From Narthecium ossifragum (taxonomy: Eukaryota > Streptophyta > Magnoliopsida > Dioscoreales > Nartheciaceae), in the NCBI GenBank assembly GCA_963920575.1, contig OY986973.1, positions 12,097,395 through 12,161,394 on the forward strand: a stretch of 64,000 bases of DNA, read 5' to 3'. The notes beneath the pieces are model-generated. The model was not told where the DNA came from and searched no databases. It saw only the letters and a program-made list of their open reading frames with translations. A program made the position numbers and the translations under genes. Of this stretch, positions 21,454-32,102 are shown in pieces (position 1 is the stretch's first letter; each line of letters opens with the position of its first letter).

Positions 21454-22266
21454 ATGGATAAGTCTTATTCTGAAATTTATGATATTCTATCTAAGGTTAA
21501 TGTGAACTTACCATTGCTTGATGTGATTAGGAAAATGCCAGCCTTTCCAAAGTTCTTCAAGGAACTACGTACTTCTAAATGTAAGTATGAACCTCATGAA
21601 AAGGTGATGGTTTCAGAGACGGCAAGCGCGGTTCTACAAAGGAAGCTTCCACCAAAGCTCAAGGATCCAGGGAGTTTTAATATTAATATTACTGTTGGTA
21701 ATACAAAAATAGGGGAGGCAATGCTTGATTTAAGAGCTAGTCTTAATTTGATGCCTTACTCTGTTTTCCTTCAGCTAGGTGTTGGCAAATTAAAACCTAC
21801 TACTATGTCTCTACAACTTGCAGATCGTTCAATTAAATATCCATTAGGCATTGTAGAAGACATCTTAGTACAAGTTGATAAGTTAATTATTCCTGCTGAT
21901 TTTGTGATATTGGATATGGATGAGGCACCGTTGAATGATAGAAAGTTACCTATTTTGCTGGGACGTCCATTCATGGCTACAGCTGAAACTATAATTAATG
22001 TGAAGGATGGTAAGCTTAGCATGACAGTTTTAGGTGAAACTGTTGAATTTAAAGTGTTTGAGTCTATGTCCTATCCTTCAAACTCTTTTGATTGCTTCTC
22101 AATAGATGTTGCAGATTCATTGGTGTTCTCTAATTTCAAGCAGGAGCAAGTGAAGACTACGTTGAAAACGGATTTGAAGATGGTGCAGGATGACTTGAAC
22201 AGTTATAAGAGAGCAAAGGAGGTCATCGCACCGCTTGGAGCATCACAACCATACGAACCTGGCTGA
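21454..22266 (+). pseudogene. R3 protease domain, active site altered
   Basis: 270 open codons matching the R5 pol region before RT. The aspartic protease site reads DLRAS (about 21730) where R5 and R1 have DLGAS; the Gly after the catalytic Asp is normally invariant, so cleavage is probably lost. The flap region GRPFMATA is present. The frame ends in a stop right where R5 would enter the RT linker. The next bases are already the post-pol 3' UTR block, which shows a clean loss of about 3 kb of RT-RNase H-integrase. A start at 21454 is only the first ATG after a stop. Confidence 0.85.
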
Positions 22267-23426
22267 ATCTTAAGGCTTTGGAATACGTCTTGCCTAGACG
22301 TTAAATAAAGCGCTGGGTGGGAGGCAACCCACCAAGGTAACCGGTTTTAAGTTTCAATTTTTCGTTTTATGTTTTCTCTTTTGTTTTTCTTTTAGGATTT
22401 CAGCCACCCCGAGGATCCTTGAGGAGATGTTCGCTACTCTATCAGGTGGCCTCTTTCTTATTTACATTATCTTGTCTCCTCTTTCTCTGGAAATTTTTGG
22501 ATAGCCACCTCCTACATATTTTAGTGGATAAATGCACACATTGAGGACAATGTTGATTTCAGGTTAGGGGGTGCAGACATTCATGACCTTATTCATACTA
22601 CCTTGTGGGTATAATAGTGTTAAATTGTACATGAGTTGAAATTTTTATGCGTATTATACATGCTGTATTCAAATGGATTGGCCTATACATTGATTGCATG
22701 TGTGATAACCTGAAGGTAGAACATTATGTGAGTCACACACGAACACGTTCTGTGCAGTGGTAATTATACCCACCAAAGGAATGAGCATGCTATTGTCAAT
22801 CTAGACCATGATTTTAGCATTAGCTAGTGTTGAGGATTGCATGCAGAGAAAAAAAAAACAAGAGAAAAAGTTCTGGAGCTTGATTAAGCTGTGCCTAAAC
22901 ACCTATTAGGTGATCTACTGAGTAACCGGGTGTCCTTGCCTCAGTAAGCGGGGAGCTCGCGTAAAAAGATAGAATCACTAATAGCTAAAAAAAACTACTC
23001 AGTGTTTTGTTAAGTAACCGGGTCTCTGCGCCTCATGAAGCGGAGAGTGCTCGTGTAAAAAGGCAAAATGTCTGATAGTTGAAAAAAAAAAGAGCATGTT
23101 GTACTTAAAGTGCGAGGGTTGGATGATTGGTTGTGAAGATAGTAGTGTGTTTGGACTAATGGTGGGTAGAAGTTGCTTCTGTATTTAACATTTATTGCTC
23201 ACATCACATGTGTTCTTCTGGATGGTGATTAGCATGTTTGAAGTATAGAAGTTGATTTCATAAGTTGATAGTATGTGTATGAGTATAAGAAGTTTTCGTG
23301 CTCTGTACGGTACAACATTATTGACTTGATAAGGCAGAACTTTTGTCATGCTTGTCTACATCCTTCAACCGTTAGTATGCTTAATATATTTTATGCGCTT
23401 AAAGTTGCTAGAGACTAGCAATAAGC
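22267..23426 (+). other. R3 3' untranslated region
   Basis: Begins with a hairpin (ACGTCT-TGCCT-AGACGT, 22285-22301) and a second hairpin around GGGAGGCAA (about 22314-22332). It then has an internal polypurine-like tract (22561-22572) and the tandem hairpins A (22933-22954, loop CTCAGTAA) and B (23024-23047, loop CTCATGAA). The layout is the same as in R5. No gene seen. Confidence 0.8.
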
Positions 23427-23500
23427 TGGTTGGGGGGTGTGATGAGTGCATGAAAGTGCACTCTAAATAGCCTTATAACCATCTCAATTGCTAGATTATT
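23427..23500 (+). repeat. R3 polypurine tract and 61-bp 3' LTR fragment
   Basis: GGTTGGGGGGTG precedes TGATGAGTGCATG at 23440. The LTR matches the 5' LTR up to CTAGATTATT at 23500 and is then replaced by R1 gag sequence. Confidence 0.9.
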
Positions 23501-23904
23501 GTAGGTATTAGAATAAGGGTTGTTCTGAGGTTTGGACAAACCATAAGTTGCATTAACTTGTTCCTGAACAAAGTCAGGGAAATTGGGGGCCATATGACAA
23601 TCAGTAATATGGTGATCAGAATTAAGGCAAAGAGCACAGGTTTCAAGAGAAGTGTTAGGCAATTGTTGAGCAAGAGATTGGCCTATTTTCAACTGGTTTA
23701 AGTCTTTAGTTAGGAGGGCTACTTGTGCGGAGAGACTTTGGAATTAAGAAATTTCATGAATTCCCCGAGAATTACGAACAGTGGAAGACCGACTCCTAGA
23801 GACTGAGGCATTGTGTTGTGAATTTTCAGCCAGTTTATCATACATTTCCCAAAGGGCAATCCATGGCTTACTAAGAACAACACCCCCGCAGCAGGCTTCG
23901 ACCA
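23501..23904 (-). pseudogene. gag: R1 gag, middle part (right copy)
   Basis: Second copy of 12284-12687 with about eight substitutions. It contains the zinc knuckle CALCLNSDHHITDC and the NPYSNTYN segment. It joins R3 LTR sequence on the left and is split by Helitrons H1 and H2 on the right; gag resumes at 31008. Confidence 0.9.
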
Positions 23905-24100
23905 TCATCCTTATATGATAGCAAGGTAGTTATTTCATTGTCCTATTGTCACTCCTTTATCCTACGTGGCATCCTATGTGGCACCTGACATTCTACATGG
24001 CATCCTATGTGGCCTGGGTGATTGGTTAGAGGTAGTGGGTGGGTAGTTGGTTAGAATAGTAGGGGTGGTTACCCTACCAGGTGGTAGGGGGCACCACTAG
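23905..24100 (+). mobile_element. H1: 196-bp non-autonomous Helitron
   Basis: Starts TC directly after host A (23904) and ends CTAG at 24100. An 8-bp perfect stem (CCCTACCA / TGGTAGGG, 24072-24089) lies 7-11 bases before the end. These are the standard Helitron terminal features. The host copy without the insertion (12681-12700) shows the A/T target site, filled here. It encodes nothing; transposition would need a RepHel protein in trans. Confidence 0.8.
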
Positions 24101-24289
24101 TCTATTATATAAGGAAGGACATTTTTTGAAATGTCCCCCCTATAAAATATAAAGAGTGGTCAGGATTTACCTACAAACACATCCAACGGTTCAGATTCAA
24201 TCTTAAAATTTCATCCCCTTCAAAATTCCCGCCCATCAGCAGCTGAGAGAGAGAGAGTGATGAGACGTGAGTCCCATCTCACGTCCAGC

Positions 24290-25002
24290 CGTCCCCTCTC
24301 CCCTCTCCCTCTATCCCTCACCCTCACCCATCTCCCATCTTCCATCCCCCTCTCTCCCTCTCTGTTCTTTTTCATCCATCCCCTCTCCTCTCCCCCACGT
24401 CGCCCGACCCCAACCGCGCCGTCGCAGACCTCGCCCTCAGCCGCGTGGACGCCGACCTCGCCCTCAGTCGCGCCGTCCCCGACCGCCCCATCGACCTCGC
24501 CGTCGTCCGACGCCACCTCCACGCGGATGAAGCTTGATGCCCTCGACGTCCTTGGCTTTGAACGGCGTATTCCGTTGTTTCCGGCATCCTTGATGACCTC
24601 GACCTCGACACGCGGATGAAGCTTGATGCCCTCGACGTCCTTGGGGTGCTCGGCGACCTCGGAGAGGCTCGACGTCCTTGGCGTACTCGACGACCCCGGA
24701 GAAGCTCGGCGACCTCGGCCTCGACGAAGCCCCACTCCGGAGAAGACCGGCGGCCGCGGGGGAGATCGACGTCTGGACGAAGCTAGGTCTCGACACCCAA
24801 GCGAGCTTGAAGCGTTCGACGCCCTCCACACACTTGGCGATCTCGACGAAGCCCCACCTCGGAGAAGAACGACGTCCTTGGCGTGGCAACCTCGACGGCG
24901 AGGCGACCAAGGCCGGATCTAGACATCGGTGCGGCTTGGCAGCGACGGCGAAGGCGAGGATCGACGGTGCTTGGGCGACGACGAAAGCGAGGCGCGGCGC
25001 AG
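24290..25002 (+). other. GC-rich exon-like fragment in H2
   Basis: Very GC-rich stretch with open frames on both strands, none recognisable. It ends in CAG/GTGAGT at 25002/25003, a good plant splice donor, which supports a captured first exon on the plus strand. A 36-bp segment with GCGGATGAAGCTTGATGCC is repeated at about 24522 and 24611. The many overlapping frames are expected from base composition, so I call no protein. Confidence 0.5.
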
Positions 25003-26655
25003 GTGAGTACCGGCGGCCTCTACTTCTCCTCTGTCTTCTTCTTCTCTTTTTTCTTTCTTTCTCCTTGGCGTCTTCTCCGTGGGGTTTCTGGTGGAGAGGG
25101 GAGAGTGGCATCGCCAGCGTGAAGATGGAGAGATCTGGCGGGAGAAGCCCGGCGCAAAGGCCCAGCTCCCTTCTTCCTTCCCTCTTCTTTTTTTCCTTCT
25201 TCCTTCCCTCTTCTTTTTTTTCCTTCGTTTTCATCTTTTTTTTTCCTTCCTCCTCGATTCGCTGGATCCGGCCATTTCCTCCACTCCCCCGACCCCAGAC
25301 GGGAACGGTATGCTCAATCGCCGCAAACTTTGCCTCTCTCCTCTCTTGCCGGAGGGAGATCTCTCCCGCCGCCTCACTGCGACCACGGCGCGACCGATTG
25401 GGGACTTCTATCCTCAATCATCAAATGGATCCACTCCGGCCCCCCATGCGCGAGCACACCATCTCCCTCTCCATCCAGAAAAACCTAGCTCTAGCCCTAG
25501 CTTCCTCCCCATCCTCATCTCCGGCGACCCCCAGATATAGGTTTTCCCTGCCACCTCTTCCATCGATGTAAGGTTTTTATTTTTCCCCCATTTTTTGGGG
25601 TTTTATTTTGCGAGATCGAAGGCATTGATCTGATCCCATAGGAGAGGGGGGTGGAGATGTATATGGATTGGATAGGGAGGGCGAAGGGTGGTGCCACCGC
25701 GGTCGCTGACAGGAAGCATCTAGAGAAGTCCTCGCCGTATACCTCAAGGGGTGTCAATGTGGGACGGGATAAGGACCGACTACTGGCCGTGTCCACCTCC
25801 CTCAGAAATCATGCAGTATCAATTGATCTTATTCTTTTGATGCTTGCAACACACATGCTGTTTTCAGGTATTTTTTTTTTCAATTTCCTGTATTGAGTGA
25901 AAGGGCCTTTGATTGGAAAATATTTTATCGTCTCCAATGTTCTGCTGTATTCAATGTGTCCAAGGGTTGCGATCTGCTGGATACATCCGAAGGAGGGATT
26001 AGAGATTATTCACTGGGTGGTACCAATCTCTCGGATTCGTGTAAGCTGCTATAATAGTTAATTTACTCAGGTTTTTGAACTTCATTGATGGTTTTTTCCC
26101 CTGTTTTTTGTACATAGGAGGGGTAGATGCCTCCTCAATCTTCCCATCCTTGCATAAGGGAGGGAGGGACGGGGAGCTGAGGTTTAGTGGCTGCCATTAC
26201 TGATAGGTAGTTTAGAAAGGAGAAGATATGAGAGACATTTTAGAATGAGAACTATAGTCAATTAGAACAGGGGAAAAAGGGGTTGGAGATTGCTAAGAGG
26301 TCTACCTTTGATATTGATATTGAATTTGATATTGAATTTGTTCTGTTAAGTACAGCTACATTATTACCCAAAACTCTCTTAGTTCTGATAGATTTTATAG
26401 CTGTTCTGTTAAGTACAGCTATAAAAAGACTGCCTTAAAATGCAATGGTATGCCATAATATTACTGTACACAGTGCTTTCATTATACTCTAGATTTCTCC
26501 CCAAAATGTCATTTGACTGCTCATAGAATTTTCTAACTACCATTCTCCTTAATCAGTCTAATTTCGATGAATTTTAGATGAATTCTGATAGATTTAAATT
26601 GTCCATTGAATTCCAATGGGTGGTTTTATGTGGTTGAGCATGGACAGGGCCAAGT
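25003..26655 (+). other. Intron-like and unassigned sequence in H2
   Basis: CT- and T-rich stretch after the donor, then an 82-codon frame at 25651-25896 of no recognised family, ending near a CAG. Short repeats of GTTCTGTTAAGTACAGCTA occur near 26340 and 26402. No gene is supported. Confidence 0.4.
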
Positions 26656-26741
26656 ACAGTTAAAGCCTTGCACGCAAAGCCTGGTGAAGGTGCAGAGACT
26701 GTGGTGGGTACCATAGCCATGGTGCAAGTTAAAAACACCAG
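26656..26741 (+). other. Possible captured exon in H2
   Basis: One frame reads through 28 codons with ordinary protein composition (KPGEGAETVVGTIAMVQVKN) and ends at CAG followed by GTGATC, a plausible exon end. The family is not recognised. Too short to be sure. Confidence 0.35.
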
Positions 26742-27514
26742 GTGATCTTGCTGATCGATTATTATATTAATTGTTATTTTCTTCTCAACTTCTTCTATTG
26801 ATCAAAAGATTATTTTAATTGTTAATAATGCAGATGAGGAAGCTATTTCCAGGTATGTACTTCATATACATACTGCTGTCACTTTTGGAGTTAAATACTC
26901 TTTTGAGTGGAAGGTTATATGAAATTTTCAGTACTAACCTCTCTTTGTTTAATCTGTAGCAGTTGTGGTGGAGGGTACTGTAGCAACGGCGGTGGTCAGC
27001 GTCGGGAGGGCAGTGGCGGTGGCGACAGCCGCCGTGGGGTTTTTATTATAATTTCTTGAGAGAGTTGGCTTTATTAGTGTATGATAATTGGGGTTTCTTC
27101 GGGGATTGTAGAATTAGTTGCAGAATATATTGGAAAGATTGAGTTTGATGTCAATTTTCGGCGAATTGGGACCTCTTCTTCATGGAAAAATAATCATATC
27201 TTTTGGGAAGTTACCAAAATAGTTGATCTTGATGGGTTTACAATGGATTGTTATTTGGTTCTTTTTTGCATTGTAAGAACCTCCTCCTCAGCTTGGAGAT
27301 TATAGGGCCAATGATATGCGATGGAGATCTTTCAATTGTTGCTTTTGATGGGATGTTAGCTAATTAGGTTTCATAATGAACAGGTGATTGGAGATGGGTT
27401 CTGGGGTTTTGTTGACATAATAATTCAGGAACTTTACGAGGAGAAGAGCACCTGGCAACCGCCTTCAACATGGCGAGTAGGGTCTCTGTTCGTGCGGCTT
27501 TTGGACAATAAATG

Positions 27515-28300
27515 ATTGGGGTTTTGTTGACATAATAATTCTTTTAACATTTTATTTTTTGGACAATAAATGACCTAGCTGTTGCCCAAGATCATGGATT
27601 CTCTCCGTGCCTGAAGCCCCACACCCCCCCGCCCGACGTCGACCTTGGCCACGCTCGACTTCCGGCGCCCCCGCCCGACACCCCACGCCCCCGCTCGATG
27701 CTGACATGTAACTAAAAATCGTGGCAGGGGACCCGACGTCGACCTCGCCCACGCCGGCCGCCCGACGCCCCCCGCTCGATGCTGACATGTAACTAAAAAC
27801 TGTGCCAGGGGAGGTTATGTTGAATTTTTTTTGTAAAAAACCGTAAATATCCGTGTCGTAGGCCCGCGCCCCACGTCCAACGCCCCGCACTCGACGTCCC
27901 GCGCTCCGCGCTCGACGCCCAGCCAACACGGACCTCGCCCAACCGGCGACGCCCTGCTCCCGACGCCTCACCCGCGGCCTCTCCCTTCGCCTCGGCCACC
28001 TCCCCTTCAGGCTTCTCTCATCCCCCCTCTACCATTTTTTAATTCAATTTTTTAATGTGTAATTGTTGATTTTCTATTTAATCTAGCATTTTTTAATGTA
28101 TATGTTTTTTCAAAGAATTCTTTTAACATTTTATTATTTGGACAATAAATAACCTAGCAGTTTTTTTCCATTGTTGATTTTCTATTTAATCTAGCATTTT
28201 TTAATGTATGTGGTTTTTTAAAAGAATTCTTTTAACATTTTATTTTTTGGACAATAAATAACATAGCAGTTTTTCTCATTAATTTATTTTGACATATTGG
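27515..28300. repeat. Local repeats in H2
   Basis: A segment with TTTTGGACAATAAAT occurs three times (about 27537, 28114 and 28215). A segment with GCTGACATGTAACTAAAAA occurs twice (about 27699 and 27779), between GC-rich blocks rich in CCCGACGTCGACC. A third segment, TTCTATTTAATCTAGC, occurs twice (about 28072 and 28178). Confidence 0.75.
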
Positions 28301-28704
28301 CGATTTAACCTGATATTAGAAGAGAGTTTAAATCATAATTTCATAGGAGTATGTATGTTCACTTATTCAGTTATTCCTATTAGATGAGAGTAGGGGTGGC
28401 AATCCGGAGCACAACCCTCGAACCCGACCCGACCCGATCCGACCCGACCCGAAATAAACGGGTTTGGGTTTAGTGTTAACGGGTTCGGGTCATGAACGGG
28501 TCGACCCGTTTATGACCCGTGATTAAATGGGTCGGGTCGGGTTGACTCGCGGGTTAGACGGGTCAACCCGTTTACCCGTTTAATGTTAGCCTGTCGGAGA
28601 CGACGACTGCCTCGGCCCAAGGATGGAGGTGGCGCTGGCGGCCGGATCTGGCCAGGAAACGGTTGGACGAGGGTCGCAGTGGATAGAGGGTGTCAGATCT
28701 GGAG

Positions 28705-28925
28705 TTGGGTGGTGCAGGGGACGTCGGGGGTGGGCGCGCGTCGGTGGAGTAGAGAGGGAGGGGGTCGTTGGAGTGGAGAGACGTCGGGGGTGGCCGCGCG
28801 TTGGTGGAGTGGAGAGGGGGAGGGGGTCGGTGGAGTGAAGAGGGGGAGGGGCTCGGTGGAGTGGAGAGACGTCGGGGGTGGGGCCGCGCGTCGGTGGAGT
28901 GGAGAGGGGGAGGGGGGTTGCCATG
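28705..28925. repeat. GC-rich minisatellite
   Basis: About four irregular copies of a unit with ACGTCGGGGGTGG...GGTGGAGTGGAGAGGGGGAGG. It produces long frames on both strands that I treat as artefacts of the repeat. Confidence 0.75.
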
Positions 28926-29025
28926 GGTGGCCGCAGCTACACCGGAGGAGGGAAGGAGTGGGTTACGACCCTTGCGAGGTAGCTCAGGAGGAAGGAGGAG
29001 AAGGCGGGTGGACCAGTGGAGGAAT

Positions 29026-29069
<44 letters not shown>
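29026..29069. repeat. (GA)n microsatellite
   Basis: About 22 uninterrupted GA dinucleotides. Confidence 0.95.
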
Positions 29070-29074
<5 letters not shown>

Positions 29075-29327
29075 GAGGAGGAGATGGATTTAAACTGGTC
29101 GATCTGACCTGGATCCAACCCGATCCGACCCGACCCGTTTAATAAACGGGTTAGACGGGTTGAGTCGGGTCGACCCATTTATAAATGGGTCGAGTTCGGG
29201 TTAATAAACCTGACCCATTTAATAAACGGGTCGGGTTCAGGTTTAGCCTTTATTAAACGGATCAATACCCGACCCGACCCGTTTAATACAAAGTAAATTA
29301 TAATATTCGTGGCGTATTGATGAGAAT

Positions 29328-30985
29328 GCATAATGTTATATTTTTATCCCTTAATACTTAGTCTCCTATACTTATTTAGTTCCTAAATACACTCATTATT
29401 TTTATATTTTGATTTAGGATGCAATTGAAGTCCTTAAGTCGAAAAGAAGCTAAAAAGAGTGCATGGATCAACTTTAAAGATTAATCTGTACCTGCTCATG
29501 AAGAACTAGATAATGTACCATATATGGTTGGAAAGCTCTTGAAGTCTAGATTCTGGAGAATTTTACGGTTCGTGATTCCGAGTTTCCTAGAGGAAGTTAC
29601 GGCAATTTTAGTACCGATGGCGCAGTCTGGATGGCAGAACAGTAATATGCTGGAAAGTTGGAGCGATCCGACACCCCAGGTAGGATCGATCGGACTTTGC
29701 AGAATCGTGACAGAACATGTATTTTTTGGCTGAATATGGTCCGATCGATCGAACCATCCCTCCTACTGAGCCAGATCGATCCGACTCCTAAAGTTGGATC
29801 GATCGGACTTGGGAAATGTCAGAAATTGCAGATTTTTATGAGCCAAATCGATCGGACACCTAAAGTTCGATCGATCGGACTCAAAAATAGCCAGAGAAGG
29901 TGGATTTTTTACGCATCCGATCGATCCAGAGCTTAAAGTTCGATCGATCGGACTCGGGCGTAAATAGAAGTTGAAGAGTTTAATGAGACTGATCGATCCA
30001 GCACCCCGAGAAGGATCGATCGGACTTTCCCAGTGAATTAAATCAACGGTTTTGATCTAATCCGTTGATGGATACACTTGAAGGCTATAAATAGGACTCT
30101 TTCTAGGATTTGAGGGGGGATTCTTGGACACTTTTGGCTGCTCTTTCTCCTCCTTTATATTTTTTCTAGGTTTTATCTTGTTTATTGGAATTTGAGGATT
30201 GTTCTCGATGGCCCTGCGTGGCTAAATCTTGATCCTTGGTCGAGGAGACTGAAACCTCGGAATCAATGAAACTGTGAGATCTAATTTATTTTTATTATTC
30301 AGTTTATAGATGAGTATTGAATGTTCTTCTGTTATTAAATATTCATGATTGTCTTGTCTAATTGCTAGGAGCGCTACTAGTTTATTATTCATTGCGATCT
30401 ACTGCTAGGTTGGATATCAAATCCGGAATTGTTTGATCCCTCTAATCTGCGAAGCAACTAGGGTTTAATAATCTACTGCGTTTCAGAGATTGTTAGGTCT
30501 TAGGAAGAATATTTGACTAGATTAAATGCAACCTCTTGTGCTTGTGTTGTTTAGCTTCATCGATCTCCCTATTCTTAACGCTGCTACTAGATTAAATCTA
30601 CAGCGCTTGTCTTAGGTTGTTTAGTAGTTAGGATTGATTAGATCGCTTGTTTCTAATTAACTATGATTGAGGAGAGATTCGGATTTCATTCGAACGGTGA
30701 ATATTCATGGTATGAATGAATTGATTGATACTTGCATCTATGATCAGTTGTTGGATTCCGATGGTGGATGTTGACTCAGACCAAGGTTTGTTCTCTTGAT
30801 TCAATTTGTTTCTTTTATTTAGATTATTTCTTTACTGTTTTCCTCACGTTTAAAACCCCCATATCTTTGTTCACTTAGCACAAAATTAGGCTAAACACTC
30901 TTCGTGGGATCGACTCGTACTCGCACTACTACATTTGTTTTGAAGAGTATTGGATTTATTTTTGAGTGCCTGCGACAGCACATCA
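29328..30985 (+). repeat. S1: solo LTR inside the H2 terminal hairpin
   Basis: 1658 bp, TGATGAGAATG...GCACATCA, flanked by CGTAT on both sides (29323-29327 and 30986-30990). It is the same family as the R8 LTR. U3 has GATCGATC palindromes (about 29660-30025) and a TATA box (about 30086). Internal sequence and the second LTR are gone, as after LTR-LTR recombination. It sits in the loop of the 3' hairpin of H2. Confidence 0.93.
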
Positions 30986-31007
30986 CGTATGCACGGGCAT
31001 TTACTAG

Positions 31008-31741
31008 TTGTCCTATAACGATCGTTAAGACCATTATAAAATGAATGGGCTACCTGCCACTCAGGTACCTCATGATGGGGACACTCTCTAAGAAGATCCT
31101 TAAATCTTTCCCAAGCTTCGTGAAACATCTCATCTTCATTTTGCTTAAAAGAGATAATCATGGTTCGATAATTTTGAGTTTTAATGATCGGGAAATATTT
31201 CTTAAGGAAAGCATCCTGAAGTTGGTCCCATGTGGAAAACGAATTTGGAGCTAAGGTTTGGAGCCAATGTTTAGCCTTGTCTTTCAAAGAAAAAGGGAAG
31301 AGTTTGTGTCTAAAGGCATCATCATTAAAATGCTGAAGTTTGAACATAGAAAGGATTTCAAGAAAGCTAGCAATGTGTCCATAGGGGTCCTCATTCTCAC
31401 GCCCATAGAAAGAAGGTAAGGCTGTAATCCAGTTAGGCTTAATCTCATAATGGGTAGCATTGATGGTAGGTGGATTGATACAAGAAGCATAGGTGTCCAG
31501 GTAGGAAATGATTCATAATTGGGACTTCTCTATTATTGTTATCATTTCCACCCCTACCGATGTTATCATTAGGGTCAATGACATGTTCCTCGTGTTCAGC
31601 CATTAAGGATTGCAAGTTGCTTATGGCTTCCTGATAGTTACTTAGAGATTTTTGTGCTAAGGTTCTAGCAGCTCGAAGTGTGATCTTTATTTCTAGATCC
31701 AAAGGTTCCAACGGATTATGTAGGAATCGTCTGCCTTGCAT
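31008..31741 (-). pseudogene. gag: R1 gag, N-terminal part
   Basis: The ATG at 31741 opens the gag N terminus (about 80 codons, then an N-rich stretch). A 1-nt insertion near 31495 shifts the frame. The second frame is then open from about 31495 to 31008 through FSLKDKAKHW and FHEAWERFKDLL, the retrotransposon gag core. Here a GAA codon stands where the left copy has a stop, so this copy is less decayed. It is split from the rest of gag by H1/H2. Confidence 0.88.
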
Positions 31742-32080
31742 GCAAGATCACATAAAAAGAGAAAAACAAAATAGAATATTCGGAGGAGAGGACAAAACCC
31801 GGCAAACCACAATTGAAACGAAAAGGTTTGAAGCAAAAAGGCTTAGCTGGCTGTGCAGTTCCGATCGGTCGGTTTCCAGTCCGATCGGTCGATCCAGGTG
31901 CCTGGCGAGTTGTGTTTTTCTTCAAGAAAAATCCATTCCAATGCTGCAAAAATTCCAGAAAATTGTCAGAAAAATCCTAAAAAATGTAAAATAAAGTAAA
32001 TAAAAATAAAAATCTAACTCTCTCAGAAAAAGAGTTAAGAGAAGATTAAATCGATACTCCGTTGTAAATCAAAAGATTTT
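31742..32080 (-). other. R1 leader with palindrome pair
   Basis: Untranslated leader between primer site and gag. At 31858-31893 it holds two CCGATCGGTCG-type sites separated by a short spacer, like those in the R1 pol linker. A 77-codon frame here is not supported. Confidence 0.7.
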
Positions 32081-32097
32081 TCCCGGCAACGGCGCCA
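32081..32097 (-). other. R1 primer binding site (tRNA-Asp)
   Basis: The minus strand reads TGGCGCCGTTGCCGGGA, complementary to the tRNA-Asp 3' end, 5 bp from the LTR. Confidence 0.9.
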
Positions 32098-32102
32098 AAA
32101 AT

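Larger units (their letters stand above)
12892..23500 (+). mobile_element. R3: non-autonomous Athila-like element with truncated 3' LTR
   Basis: 5' LTR 12892-14337, tRNA-Asp primer site, gag split by a 5.7-kb insert, protease, 3' UTR, polypurine tract, and only the first 61 bp of the 3' LTR (23440-23500). No RT, RNase H or integrase is present: the protease frame passes straight into the 3' UTR. It is inserted in R1 gag after GAAAG (12887-12891). No matching duplication follows, because the right side is joined to a second copy of R1 gag. Internal sequence is closest to R5. Confidence 0.9.
28391..29290. mobile_element. hAT-like fragment with GGGTCGGGT subterminal repeats
   Basis: Begins TAGGGGTGGCAA, a typical plant hAT-type end. 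Many ACCCGACCCG / CGGGTCGGGT repeats follow at 28420-28570 and 29110-29290 in both orientations, as in hAT subterminal regions. A GC-rich minisatellite and a GA microsatellite lie between. I do not find the matching right-hand inverted end, so this is a decayed or truncated element. Confidence 0.5.
24101..31007 (+). mobile_element. H2: Helitron with gene-like fragments, tandem to H1
   Basis: Starts TCTATTATATAAGG immediately after the CTAG of H1 and ends GCATTTACTAG at 31007, followed by host T. Without solo LTR S1 it is about 5.2 kb, and its terminal hairpin reads CGTG...CACG. It lacks a RepHel gene. It holds GC-rich exon-like pieces, an hAT-like fragment and local repeats, so it is a non-autonomous, gene-capturing type. 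Its 5' 300 bases are shared with H3. Confidence 0.75.

Noticed and set aside
24220..25571. Several frames of 100-317 codons on both strands in H2
   Set aside because: Very GC-rich DNA has few stops; compositions are Arg/Pro/Ser-rich and no family is recognisable.
28583..29142. Gly/Arg-rich and Pro-rich frames
   Set aside because: Produced by the minisatellite and the GA repeat.
28420..29290. Telomere-like repeats
   Set aside because: The unit is GGGTCGGGT, not TTTAGGG, and occurs in both orientations.
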